From Spinacia oleracea (Eukaryota > Streptophyta > Magnoliopsida > Caryophyllales > Amaranthaceae): a DNA stretch of 64,000 nt. Both the position numbers and the translations under genes were made by a program. Under the pieces are notes generated by a model that did not search any database, was not told the origin of the DNA, and worked only from the letters and a program-made list of their open reading frames with translations. This document shows positions 26,590 through 37,604 of the stretch, piece by piece. Positions within the stretch are counted from its first letter, which is position 1. Every line of letters starts with the position of its first letter. The stretch covers positions 142,294,361 to 142,358,360 of the forward strand of contig NC_079492.1 in NCBI RefSeq assembly GCF_020520425.1, read 5' to 3'.

Positions 26590-27176
26590 ACTAGGCATGG
26601 GAGAGACATTGATCATGCCAAGTTTGGTAGATAATTGCCTGTGTTGAGCACTTGGTAAGATCTTTGTGAATATATCAGCCTGTTGATTCTTAGTAGGCAA
26701 ATAACTTAACTGAAGTAGACCCTCTAGGATCTTGTCCCTGGTGAAATGGCAATCCACCTCAATATGTTTAGTTCGTTCATGAAAGATTGGGTTGCTTGCA
26801 ATATGAATTGCTGATTGGTTGTCACAGTGAAGCTCAACTGGTTTGAGATTGTGAACACCAAGCTCCTCTAGTAATCTGACAACCCATGTAACTTCTCCTG
26901 CAGCCTGTGACATGGCTCTATATTCTGCTTCAGAAGAGCTCTTGGAGATAGTAGATTGCTTTTTAGACTTCCAACTTATAGGTGAATTGCCCAACAGAAG
27001 AATGTAACCAGTTACAGATCTTCTTGTAGTTGGACAAGAAGCCCAATCAGAGTCAGAATATGCCTGAAGAGTGAGCTAATCTGTAGCTCTCAACAAAATT
27101 CCTTGGCCAGCAGTCCCTTTGATATATCTTAGAGTATGAATGAGTGCATCAACATGCTGCAAAGTGGGAGAATGCA
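26590..27176 (-). pseudogene. Outer copia pol: RT tail and RNase H
   Basis: Continues the polyprotein after the nested element. It reads on from SQFM as HSPTLQHVDALIHTLRYIKG, then the RNase H region with SDSDWASC, SSEAEYRAM, HCDNQSAIHIA and the H-rich end. A TAG at 27078-27076 interrupts it. The inserted element plus its 5-bp duplication is 10,428 bp, a multiple of three, so the frame is preserved across the gap. Confidence 0.88.
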
Positions 27177-27181
27177 TGAAC

Positions 27182-28567
27182 TATTAGGTTATGATACATA
27201 TGACATTACATAGATCATGCGGAAACAACCATTAACCCAGGACAACATATTATTTACACATAATCATATAGCATAATTTAGATGCATACTCTTTGTTGCG
27301 TGCCCTCCCTAGCTGCGCCCGAACCGAACAAGAACAAGTCTTTAGGACTCCAAGTGTCGTCCCTCCGTAGATAGTCCACAGCACGTCCGGATCCGCCTTA
27401 AGATTGACCAACTAGAATCGCCCTTAAGGTACTAGAAAATTTCGGCACTTTATGAGCAAGATGTGTGTTTTAATTTTTCTCTCAAAAAACTCACTTTTGA
27501 ATACTTTGAAACTTGTGTATAAATTATGACCCCTAGGCCTTTATTTATAGAGTTATGGAAAAGGAATCGTAATCCTAGTAGGATACGAATTAATTGAAAT
27601 TAGAATCCTACATGAATTCTATTTAATTAATTTATCCAATTAGGAATAGAAATTTAATCATACACTGACTCTTGTAGATTCAGGAATCACGCATGAGCAC
27701 AAACTCACACACACACGGCAGCCACAAGGGCTGCCCATGCGCGTGCGAGCAGCAGCCCACGCAGCGCGGCCCACGCATCCGTGGCCCTTGGCGCGCGCTG
27801 GGCCTGCCTTGCGGTAGGCCTGGGCGCTGCCTTGGCTGGGCTTGTGGCGCGCATGCTTGCTGGGCGATGGCCCCGGCTTCGTGCTGGGCCTTCGTCCGGC
27901 AAGCCTCGTCCGATGCTAATTCGTACGATACGCTTCCGATTAAATTTCCAGTTCCGGAATTTATTTCCGATACGAACAATATTTAATATTTCCGATTCCG
28001 GAATTAATTTCCGTTTCGAACAAATATTTAATATTTCCGTTTCCGGAATTATTTTCCGATTCCGGTAATATTTCCGATTCTGACAATATTTCCGTTTCCG
28101 GCAATATTTCCGATTCTGGTAATATTTCCATTTCCAATAATATTTTCCGATACGTACCATGTTTCCGTTTCCGGCAACATCTACGACTTGGATAATATTC
28201 ATATTTCCGATACGATCCATATTTCCGTTTCCGGCAATATCATCGTTTCCGGAGTATTCATTTCTTGCCTGTGACGATCTTAGCTCCCACTGAAACCAAG
28301 ATCCGTCGGTTCCGAATATTCATAGATGGAGTATTTAATGCCATTAAATACTTGATCCGTTTACGTACTATTTGTGTGACCCTACGGGTTCAGTCAAGAG
28401 TAAGCTGTGGATTAATATCATTAATTCCACTTGAACTGAAGCGGCCTCTAGCTAGGCATTCAGCTCACTTGATCTCACTGAATTATTAACTTGTTAATTA
28501 ATACTGAACCGCATTTATTAGACTTAACATAGAATGCATACTTGGACCAAGGGCATTATTTCCTTCA
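27182..28567 (-). repeat. 3' LTR of inner copia
   Basis: 1386 bp. It contains a GC-rich block (27715-27910) and then a run of more than fifteen TTCCG motifs in an ~20-bp rhythm with AATATT spacers (27930-28260). The open frames on both strands here are LTR by-products. Confidence 0.93.
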
Positions 28568-28578
28568 GTCTCCCACTT
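28568..28578 (-). promoter_or_regulatory. Polypurine tract of inner copia
   Basis: On minus AAGTGGGAGAC directly precedes the 3' LTR (TGAAGG). Confidence 0.6.
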
Positions 28579-29431
28579 GTCCTTAGGGACAAGTGTGCAT
28601 TTCCTAATTCCTTTGTCGCTCGATGCTTGCTCTTGAACATAAGGTAAGAGTTGTCATCCTTATTATGTCCAGAGGTGTTCCTCGGTTTCAGAGTTCAACT
28701 GATCAAATAAACAGATAATCATAGCCTATGATTCATCCGAGCACGGCCATGCATTTCACAGTTTCTAGCTCTCCGAGTGGCCTTGTACAACTTTTAAGCA
28801 TCTCATCCCGATTTATGGGAGGACAATCCCAATCTTGCGATCTTGAGATTAGACTTCGTTTGATAGGTGATTACCTGAGCGTTGCCTTTATAGCCTCCTT
28901 TTACGGTGCGACGGTTGGTCAACGTCAAAGCAACCAGTTCTCAAACAAGTAATCTCAAATCACTCAGGTATTGAGGATTTAGTGTCTAATAATTTAATGA
29001 AATTTACTTATGACAGACTTTCATCTCTTACAGTAAAGTTTCATAGGTCTTGTCCGATACTAGTCTTCCCAAAGTAAGTATCTATGCAAATGATTATGAC
29101 ATTGCCATGTCCACATAGTTCAAGAAACAGAACTACTAGTCATCTTGCATTCTAATCGTCTAACGTTTTCTATGCGTCCAATTTTATAGAAAACTCCGAT
29201 TAGGGACCATTTTCAACCTTTGACATTCAAGTTCACTTGATAGACATTTCTTAGTCACAGGACTGGTCCTGACAGTCTATCTTGAATATATCGTCAAGTT
29301 GAAGGGACTCATCATTTAATAAACCACAAATTAAATGGAAAAATGAATTCCTTTCATTTATTGTGAATGATTAACCAATAATGTTTTACAAAGATTTAAA
29401 CTCTAAAACTTTAAAACATTAAACAGAGACA

Positions 29432-32400
29432 TCAAAGCCATTCTCCAATATGCTTGATTCCCATAGCTGCAGTGTGCGAGTTGTGCTTCGCTTGCGGCAG
29501 AGGTTTAGTTAATGGATCTGATATGTTGTCATCAGTTCCAATTTTGCTTATCTCGACTTCTTTTCTTTCAACGAACTCTCGTAGAAGGTGAAATCTACGA
29601 AGTACATGCTTGACTCTCTGGTGGTGTCTAGGCTCTTTTGCCTGTGCAATAGCTCCGTTATTATCACAATACAGGGCTATTGGTCCTTTAATGGAGGGGA
29701 CTACACCAAGTTCTCCTATGAACTTCCTTAGCCATATAGCTTCCTTTGCTGCTTCATGTGCAGCAATGTACTCCGCTTCAGTTGTAGAATCCGCAATGGT
29801 GCTTTGCTTAGCACTTTTCCAGCTTACTGCTCCTCCGTTGAGGCAGAAGACAAACCCAGACTGTGATCTGAAATCATCTTTGTCGGTTTGGAAACTTGCG
29901 TCCGTATAGCCTTTAACAATTAATTCATCATCTCCACCATAGACCAGGAAGTCATCTTTGTGCCTTTTCAGGTACTTCAGAATGTTCTTGGCAGCAGTCC
30001 AATGCGCCTCTCCTGGGTCTGACTGGTATCTGCTCGTAGCACTGAGTGCGTACGCAACATCCGGGCGTGTACATATCATAGCATACATTATTGAACCAAT
30101 CAATGATGCATATGGAATCCCATTCATTCGTCTACGCTCATCAAGTGTTTTTGGGCACTGAGTCTTGCTTAGAGTCATTCCATGAGACATGGGTAGGTAG
30201 CCTCGCTTGGAGTCTGCCATCTTGAACCTATCAAGCACCTTATTGATATAAGTGCTTTGACTAAGTCCAATCATCCTTTTAGATCTATCTCTGTAAATCT
30301 TGATGCCCAATATGTACTGTGCTTCTCCTAGATCCTTCATCGAAAAACATTTCCCAAGCCAAATCTTGACAGAGTTCAACATAGGAATGTCATTTCCGAT
30401 AAGCAATATGTCGTCGACATATAATACTAGGAAAGCAATTTTGCTCCCACTGACCTTCTTGTATACACAAGATTCGTCCGCGTTCTTGATGAAACCAAAG
30501 TCACTGACTGCTTCATCAAAACGTATATTCCAGCTCCTGGATGCCTGCTTCAATCCGTAGATTGACTTCTTTAGCTTGCATACCTTTTTAGCATTCTTTG
30601 GATCCTCAAAACCTTCAGGCTGTGTCATAAACACAGTTTCTGTTAAAACGCCGTTTAAGAAAGCAGTTTTGACATCCATCTGCCATATTTCGTAATCGTA
30701 ATATGCAGCGATTGCTAACATTATTCGAATAGACTTTAGCATTGCAACTGGTGAAAAGGTTTCATCGTAATCCACACCGTGGACTTGCCTGTAACCTTTT
30801 GCAACCAATCTAGCTTTGAAAACTTCAAGTTTCCCATCCTTGTCCTTTTTCAGTTTGAAAACCCATTTGCTTCCAATGGCTTGGTAGCCATCTGGCAAAT
30901 CGACCAAATCCCATACTTGGTTTTCAGACATGGAGTCTAATTCAGATTGCATGGCTTCTTGCCACTGCTTGGAGCTAGGGCTCGTCATAGCTTGCTTGTA
31001 AGTCGCAGGTTCATCACTTTCAAGTAATAGAACGTCATAGCTCTCGTTCGTCAAAATACCTAAGTACCTTTCCGGTTGAGATCTATATCTTTGCGATCTA
31101 CGCGGGGTAACATTTCTAGATTGACCATGATTCTCACCAGATTCTTCTAAAGATCTCTGAGTTTCATCCTGAATGTCATCTTGAGCATTCTCTAGAGTTT
31201 GTTGTTCGACTCGAATTTCTTCGAGGTCTACTTTTCTCCCACTTGTCATTTTGGAAATGTGATCCTTCTCCAAAAAGACACCATCTCGAGCAACAAACAC
31301 TTTGTTCTCAGATGTATTGTAGAAGTAATACCCCTTTGTTTCCTTTGGATAGCCCACAAGGATACATTTGTCAGATTTTGGATGAAGTTTGTCTGAAATT
31401 AATCGTTTGACGTATACTTCACATCCCCAAATCTTAAGAAAAGACACATTTGGAGGCTTTCCAAACCATAATTCGTATGGAGTCTTTTCGACAGCTTTAG
31501 ACGGAGCTCTATTTATAGTGAGTGCAGCTGTATTTAGTGCATGTCCCCAAAATTCTAATGGAAGTTCGGCCTGACCCATCAACCTGACCATGTCTAGCAA
31601 GGTTCTGTTCCTCCGTTCTGACACACCGTTCCATTGTGGTGTTCCAGGAGGAGTCAATTCTGATAGAATTCCACATTCTTTTAGATGGTCATCAAATTCA
31701 TAGCTCAGATATTCACCGCCTCTATCAGACCGCAGTGCCTTAATCTTCTTGCCTAATTGATTCTCTACTTCACTCTGAAATTCCTTGAATTTGTCAAAGG
31801 ATTCAGACTTATGCTTCATTAGGTAGACATAACCATACCTACTGAAGTCATCAGTGAAAGTGATAAAGTAGCTGAAACCACCTCTAGCATTTGTACTCAT
31901 TGGTCCACATACATCTGTATGGATTAAACCCAATAGTTCATTTGCTCTTTCTCCAACTTTGGAGAAAGGTTGCTTTGTCATTTTGCCAAGTAAACATGAT
32001 TCGCATTTACCATAATCCTCTAAGTCAAATGGTTCTAGAATTCCTTCCCTTTGAAGTCTTTCTAAGCGTTTCAAGTTTATATGGCCTAATCGACAATGCC
32101 ACAAATAGGTGAGATCTGAATCATCCTTTTTGGCCCTTTTGGTATTTATGTTATATACTTGTTTGTCGTGATCTAATAAATAAAGTCCATTGACTAATCT
32201 AGCAGATCCATAAAACATCTCTTTAAAATAAAACGAACAACTATTGTCTTTTATTATAAAGGAAAATCCCTTAGCATCTAAGCAAGAAACTGAAATGATG
32301 TTTTTAGTAAGACTTGGAACATGGAAACATTCTTCCAGTTCCAAAACTAGCCCGGAGGGCAACGACAAATAGTAAGTTCCTACGGCTAATGCAGCAATCC

Positions 32401-33394
32401 GTGCTCCATTTCCCACTCGTAGGTCGACTTCACCCTTGCTTAACTTTCTACTTCTTCTTAGTCCCTGTGGATTGGAACATAAGTGTGAGCCACAACCTGT
32501 ATCTAATACCCAAGAAGTTGAATTAGCAAGTATACAGTCTATAACGAAAATACCTGAAGATGGAACGACTGTTCCGTTCTTCTGATCTTCCTTTAGCTTC
32601 AAGCAATCTCTCTTCCAATGCCCCTTCTTCTTGCAGTAGAAGCATTCGGATTCAGAAGTGGGTTGACTGACCTTCCTCTTTGCAGATTTGGCGCCAGTTT
32701 GCTTAGTTGGGCTGGCCTTGTTGCCACCTTTCTTAGCATTCCTCTTCTTTCCAGATTTCTTGAACTTGCCCCCACGCACCATAAGCACATCCTGCTTATC
32801 ACTTTTGAGCGTCTTTTCAGCGGTCTTCAGCATACCGTGAAGCTCAGTGAGCGTTTTGTCCAGACTATTCATACTGTAGTTCAGTTTGAACTGATCATAC
32901 CCGCTATGAAGAGAATGGAGGATGGTGTCTATAGCCATTTCCTGAGAAAATTGCTGATCCAGCCGACTCATATTCTCAATGAGTCCAATCATTTTGAGAA
33001 CATGTGGACTTACGGGCTCGCCTTTCTTAAGCTTGGTCTCAAGAATTTGCCTATGAGTCTCGAATCTTTCGACTCGAGCCAGATCTTGGAACATGTTCTT
33101 CAACTCACTGATGATTGTGAAAGCATCTGAGTTGATGAACGTTTTCTGCAGATCCGCACTCATGGTGGCGAGCATTAGACATTTCACATCCTTGTTGGCA
33201 TCAATCCAACGATTGAGGGCAGCCTGAGTGACCCCGTCGCCTGGAGCTTCGGGCATCGCCTCATCTAGGACATACTCCTTTTCTTCCTGCATAAGAACTA
33301 TTTGCAAGTTCCTTTGCCAGTCAAGGAAGTTTTTCCCGTTCAACTTCTCCTTTTCGAGAATTGATCGAATGTTGAATGAATTGTTGTTTGCCAT
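29432..33394 (-). CDS. Inner copia gag-pol polyprotein
   Basis: An uninterrupted 1320-aa frame; the start at MANNNSF is preferred over an upstream Met because it begins the conserved Gag. In order: Gag (about 10-200); zinc knuckle CX2CX4HX4C (251-264); aspartic protease DTG (298-300); integrase zinc finger H433, H438, C464, C467, and D494, D557, E593; reverse transcriptase with YVDD (992-995); RNase H from about 1160 (YTDASF, TTEAEY, YCDNNGA). All catalytic residues I can check are present. It makes virus-like particles, copies the RNA and integrates the DNA; gag and pol are in one frame, as usual for copia. No stop or frameshift is seen. Confidence 0.95.
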   Translation of the reverse strand: MANNNSFNIRSILEKEKLNGKNFLDWQRNLQIVLMQEEKEYVLDEAMPEAPGDGVTQAALNRWIDANKDVKCLMLATMSADLQKTFINSDAFTIISELKNMFQDLARVERFETHRQILETKLKKGEPVSPHVLKMIGLIENMSRLDQQFSQEMAIDTILHSLHSGYDQFKLNYSMNSLDKTLTELHGMLKTAEKTLKSDKQDVLMVRGGKFKKSGKKRNAKKGGNKASPTKQTGAKSAKRKVSQPTSESECFYCKKKGHWKRDCLKLKEDQKNGTVVPSSGIFVIDCILANSTSWVLDTGCGSHLCSNPQGLRRSRKLSKGEVDLRVGNGARIAALAVGTYYLSLPSGLVLELEECFHVPSLTKNIISVSCLDAKGFSFIIKDNSCSFYFKEMFYGSARLVNGLYLLDHDKQVYNINTKRAKKDDSDLTYLWHCRLGHINLKRLERLQREGILEPFDLEDYGKCESCLLGKMTKQPFSKVGERANELLGLIHTDVCGPMSTNARGGFSYFITFTDDFSRYGYVYLMKHKSESFDKFKEFQSEVENQLGKKIKALRSDRGGEYLSYEFDDHLKECGILSELTPPGTPQWNGVSERRNRTLLDMVRLMGQAELPLEFWGHALNTAALTINRAPSKAVEKTPYELWFGKPPNVSFLKIWGCEVYVKRLISDKLHPKSDKCILVGYPKETKGYYFYNTSENKVFVARDGVFLEKDHISKMTSGRKVDLEEIRVEQQTLENAQDDIQDETQRSLEESGENHGQSRNVTPRRSQRYRSQPERYLGILTNESYDVLLLESDEPATYKQAMTSPSSKQWQEAMQSELDSMSENQVWDLVDLPDGYQAIGSKWVFKLKKDKDGKLEVFKARLVAKGYRQVHGVDYDETFSPVAMLKSIRIMLAIAAYYDYEIWQMDVKTAFLNGVLTETVFMTQPEGFEDPKNAKKVCKLKKSIYGLKQASRSWNIRFDEAVSDFGFIKNADESCVYKKVSGSKIAFLVLYVDDILLIGNDIPMLNSVKIWLGKCFSMKDLGEAQYILGIKIYRDRSKRMIGLSQSTYINKVLDRFKMADSKRGYLPMSHGMTLSKTQCPKTLDERRRMNGIPYASLIGSIMYAMICTRPDVAYALSATSRYQSDPGEAHWTAAKNILKYLKRHKDDFLVYGGDDELIVKGYTDASFQTDKDDFRSQSGFVFCLNGGAVSWKSAKQSTIADSTTEAEYIAAHEAAKEAIWLRKFIGELGVVPSIKGPIALYCDNNGAIAQAKEPRHHQRVKHVLRRFHLLREFVERKEVEISKIGTDDNISDPLTKPLPQAKHNSHTAAMGIKHIGEWL

Positions 33395-34959
33395 ATTAAA
33401 AACTACAATTGAAAAGAATAAACAAATAAATAACCATTCACAGTTTCTCTTAATAAACTTAAATTCTAGCATACATGCATAATTCAATGTTTATTAAGCA
33501 TTTTATTCAAGTTATGTGTTCCGGCAGGTGTGAATAAAATGATTCCAAGATCCTAAAATCATTGAAGAACTAAGCACAGTTTGTCGACTTAATCCTAGAA
33601 CATCTTAGGTAAGCAAAAGCCTTTTGCTAATAGTCTAGAAACTATTCTTGGTTGATAGGTACGTCTAAGAACTTATTAGGTAAACCTATCGAATTTGCCA
33701 CGACATAAAAGGACTCCTTACTTATATCGTTGAGTTTCACCAAAACTAACATGTACTCACAATTATTTGTGTACCTTGCCCCTTTAGGACCAATAAGTAA
33801 CACCTCGCTGAGCGAAAACTATTACTAGATTGATGTAAAGGATATCCAAGCAAGTGTATATTTTGGCATGGCACCTTTTAACTCAATTTTTAAGTTTGGA
33901 ACTTAAGGCTCTTACTATGTTGGTTAGATTTTAAGTGAACTAAAATCCTTAATCATGCAACATAATCAAGCTTTTGATCTCATGCATTTTAAGACATATT
34001 TAAAGCAATAAATAACTTAAAACATGCATAAGATATTTGTGATCTAGTATGGCCCGACTTCATCTTGAAGCTTTGACTTCAAAGTCCGTCTTGAAAATCT
34101 CCGTGGGAGGCACCATTTTCTTCAAATAGGATAAGCTATAACTAATTACAACTATTTGATGGTTCGCAGACCATATTTGAATTGAAAAATAACTTTGGTA
34201 CTTTAGACCAATTACATTCAAATTAATGGTACGCAGACCATATTTTCTATCCTATTTGGGCCATACTAGTCACTTCATAACCTGCAAAACAGTACATATA
34301 CAATATATACCATTCACCCATTCATTATCATGAATGGCCCACATAGCTGGTTAGTAAAACACATTATGCATCACGTAAACATTTGCAGCAATTAATCAAG
34401 GGCACCAATAATCTACCAATTATTCAGTCCTTATTAATTCTAATCAAGTTGTTTTAACCTTAAGGATTTGTAGACCTAATCAAGAGTTTATGACTAAAAA
34501 GCGCTCCCACTTAAACCAATAAATTCATATGCTTTACCAATTTTAAACATAAAAATGTATTTCTAGTCCAACCGGAAACATACAAATTTAATTAAAATTT
34601 AAAGCTCATATCAATTTATAATTGAATCCAAAAATTTAATTTAATTTCAGTCGTATTTAAATTAATTCATGATTTTAATTTTAGTAAAATAATTAGAATA
34701 AATAACATTTATTATAATTATAATATTCAAAATTAAAATCCAAGAAAATAATTCAAATTATTAATTTTAAAATTAATTAAAATTACGTGAACTGAAATTT
34801 TCAAATTAAACATTCAAAACGATCTAATCGTAACGCAAACACCCTACGCGTTGCACGCCCATGGACCGTACGCACACAGCCATTGCTGGCCATGTGCGCG
34901 CAGCCCATGCGCTCGTCGCATAGCTGCTGCTTCCCTATCGCAAGCCTCCGCACACATCG

Positions 34960-35160
34960 TGCTCGCTGCGCGCGCGACATCGCTCGCTGGGCGCGCGACA
35001 TCGCTCGCTGGGCGCGCGAGCCATCGCTCGCTGGGCGCGCGACATCGCTCGCTGGGCGCGCGACATCGCTCGCTGTGCGCGCGAGCCATCGCTCGCTGGC
35101 GCGCGACATCGCTCGCTGGGCGCGCGACATCGCGCGCTGTGCGCGCGAGTGATGCTGGGC
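34960..35160. repeat. GC-rich ~22-bp tandem array
   Basis: About eight imperfect copies of a 22-bp unit of the type GCGCGACATCGCTCGCTGGG, some with GAGCCATCG instead of GACATCG. It lies in the leader of the inner copia and can form strong local structure in its RNA. Confidence 0.85.
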
Positions 35161-36202
35161 GCAGCGCTCGTGGCACGCGAGCTTGCGCTCGCTGCGCGCG
35201 AGGCTGCGCGCTCTTGTGCGAGGCAGCGCGCGCTGTGGCGCAGCTCGCTTGCTGTCCACACGCGACTGCCTTGGCTCGCCCTTCGCCCATGCCCATTCGT
35301 TCATTGCTCGTGGCACACGACACAAGGCAGGGCTGCTGCCTTGTGCTCGTGCACTACGCCCTTGCTCATTGCATTCGTGCCGCACGGGCGACGAGCTCCC
35401 TTGCTCGTCGTCGCATGCCCGCATTATACAACACCCCTTAAGGGTAACACGAAGCGTCCATTGCTTCGTGCGTGCAATTTATATGAACGAATCGCATAAA
35501 AATTTAAAATTTATATTTAAAATTAATGACAAATTAATAAATATTATTAATTTCATAATTTTAGGGCGAAAAAATCGAAAATTTATTATCCAATTGATTT
35601 CCGATTGTTATGGATTCAAGTCTAGGTCATAAAAATTTAAAATTTATCGTAAATTTACAATTTTTATGGTGGTTTTTAATCATAGGTTTCTAATTAAATT
35701 ACAATTAATTATGAAAATCAAATTAATTCTAAATTATTCTAATTTTCAACAAATTAATCATAATTACAAATTAGATTGCATAATTAACAAGACTAGGCAT
35801 TCAAACTTGTTAAACATATGCAGTAGGTCAATCAAAAATTCAAGATTTATCAACAAGAATCGCAAATATTTAATTTAACATCTTAAATTTACGAAATTTT
35901 GCATTCGAAAAACTAAAACCTTCGAAAAGTCATAGTTAGGCTTCGAATTTGAGAATTCTGGGTTCGGCAGAAAAATACTATTTTTGTCAAAATTTTAGAA
36001 TGCCTTTTACATGCGGAATTGACACAAAAATCACTCAATTCGGATGAGTAACGAAGAAAATGCCGAAAAACTGCGTACGTATAATTAAATAAACGCAATT
36101 TGCAATTAATTAACAATTACGAAAATTAATCACCCCTTTTAATTCTTGCAAATTTGTAATATTTAACCATGTTCATGCAATTTAGATTATGAAAATAATA
36201 AG

Positions 36203-36217
36203 GGGCTCGTGATACCA
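36203..36217 (-). promoter_or_regulatory. Primer-binding site of inner copia
   Basis: On minus TGGTATCACGAGCCC lies one base inside the 5' LTR. It resembles the initiator tRNA-Met complement TGGTATCAGAGC with small differences. Confidence 0.75.
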
Positions 36218-36218
36218 C

Positions 36219-37604
36219 TATTAGGTTATGATACATATGACATTACATAGATCATGCGGAAACAACCATTAACCCAGGACAACATATTATTTACACATAA
36301 TCATATAGCATAATTTAGATGCATACTCTTTGTTGCGTGCCCTCCCTAGCTGCGCCCGAACCGAACAAGAACAAGTCTTTAGGACTCCAAGTGTCGTCCC
36401 TCCGTAGATAGTCCACAGCACGTCCGGATCCGCCTTAAGATTGACCAACTAGAATCGCCCTTAAGGTACTAGAAAATTTCGGCACTTTATGAGCAAGATG
36501 TGTGTTTTAATTTTTCTCTCAAAAAACTCACTTTTGAATACTTTGAAACTTGTGTATAAATTATGACCCCTAGGCCTTTATTTATAGAGTTATGGAAAAG
36601 GAATCGTAATCCTAGTAGGATACGAATTAATTGAAATTAGAATCCTACATGAATTCTATTTAATTAATTTATCCAATTAGGAATAGAAATTTAATCATAC
36701 ACTGACTCTTGTAGATTCAGGAATCACGCATGAGCACAAACTCACACACACACGGCAGCCACAAGGGCTGCCCATGCGCGTGCGAGCAGCAGCCCACGCA
36801 GCGCGGCCCACGCATCCGTGGCCCTTGGCGCGCGCTGGGCCTGCCTTGCGGTAGGCCTGGGCGCTGCCTTGGCTGGGCTTGTGGCGCGCATGCTTGCTGG
36901 GCGATGGCCCCGGCTTCGTGCTGGGCCTTCGTCCGGCAAGCCTCGTCCGATGCTAATTCGTACGATACGCTTCCGATTAAATTTCCAGTTCCGGAATTTA
37001 TTTCCGATACGAACAATATTTAATATTTCCGATTCCGGAATTAATTTCCGTTTCGAACAAATATTTAATATTTCCGTTTCCGGAATTATTTTCCGATTCC
37101 GGTAATATTTCCGATTCTGACAATATTTCCGTTTCCGGCAATATTTCCGATTCTGGTAATATTTCCATTTCCAATAATATTTTCCGATACGTACCATGTT
37201 TCCGTTTCCGGCAACATCTACGACTTGGATAATATTCATATTTCCGATACGATCCATATTTCCGTTTCCGGCAATATCATCGTTTCCGGAGTATTCATTT
37301 CTTGCCTGTGACGATCTTAGCTCCCACTGAAACCAAGATCCGTCGGTTCCGAATATTCATAGATGGAGTATTTAATGCCATTAAATACTTGATCCGTTTA
37401 CGTACTATTTGTGTGACCCTACGGGTTCAGTCAAGAGTAAGCTGTGGATTAATATCATTAATTCCACTTGAACTGAAGCGGCCTCTAGCTAGGCATTCAG
37501 CTCACTTGATCTCACTGAATTATTAACTTGTTAATTAATACTGAACCGCATTTATTAGACTTAACATAGAATGCATACTTGGACCAAGGGCATTATTTCC
37601 TTCA
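36219..37604 (-). repeat. 5' LTR of inner copia
   Basis: 1386 bp, no difference from 27182-28567 noticed. Should hold the promoter for the genomic RNA. Confidence 0.93.

Larger units (their letters stand above)
33395..36218 (-). other. Unusually long 5' leader of inner copia
   Basis: About 2.8 kb of non-coding DNA lies between the primer-binding site and gag, long for a copia element. It is AT-rich except for a GC-rich block (34845-35440) containing a tandem array. Several open frames on both strands of that block are composition artefacts. Confidence 0.7.
27182..37604 (-). mobile_element. Inner Ty1/copia retrotransposon, apparently intact
   Basis: 10.4 kb, minus strand, inserted in the RT/RNase H part of the outer copia with a perfect 5-bp duplication TGAAC (27177-27181 and 37605-37609). 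The 1386-bp LTRs look identical on inspection. They begin TGAAGGAAATAATG and end CATAACCTAATA, so the termini are TG...TA rather than TG...CA. A primer-binding site, polypurine tract and complete gag-pol frame are present. It looks very young and potentially autonomous. Lineage within copia is not assigned. Confidence 0.94.

Noticed and set aside
27680-28489. Open frames of 74-171 aa, repeated at 36717-37526
   Set aside because: They lie within the two identical LTRs and reflect GC-rich and TTCCG repeats, not genes.
31199-33482. Plus-strand open frames such as 170 aa at 32618-33130
   Set aside because: Antisense shadows of the inner copia gag-pol frame.
34801-35632. Six or more long open frames on both strands
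   Set aside because: They arise from the GC-rich 22-bp tandem array of the copia leader; all frames are low-complexity Ala/Arg/Ser and unrelated to any protein.
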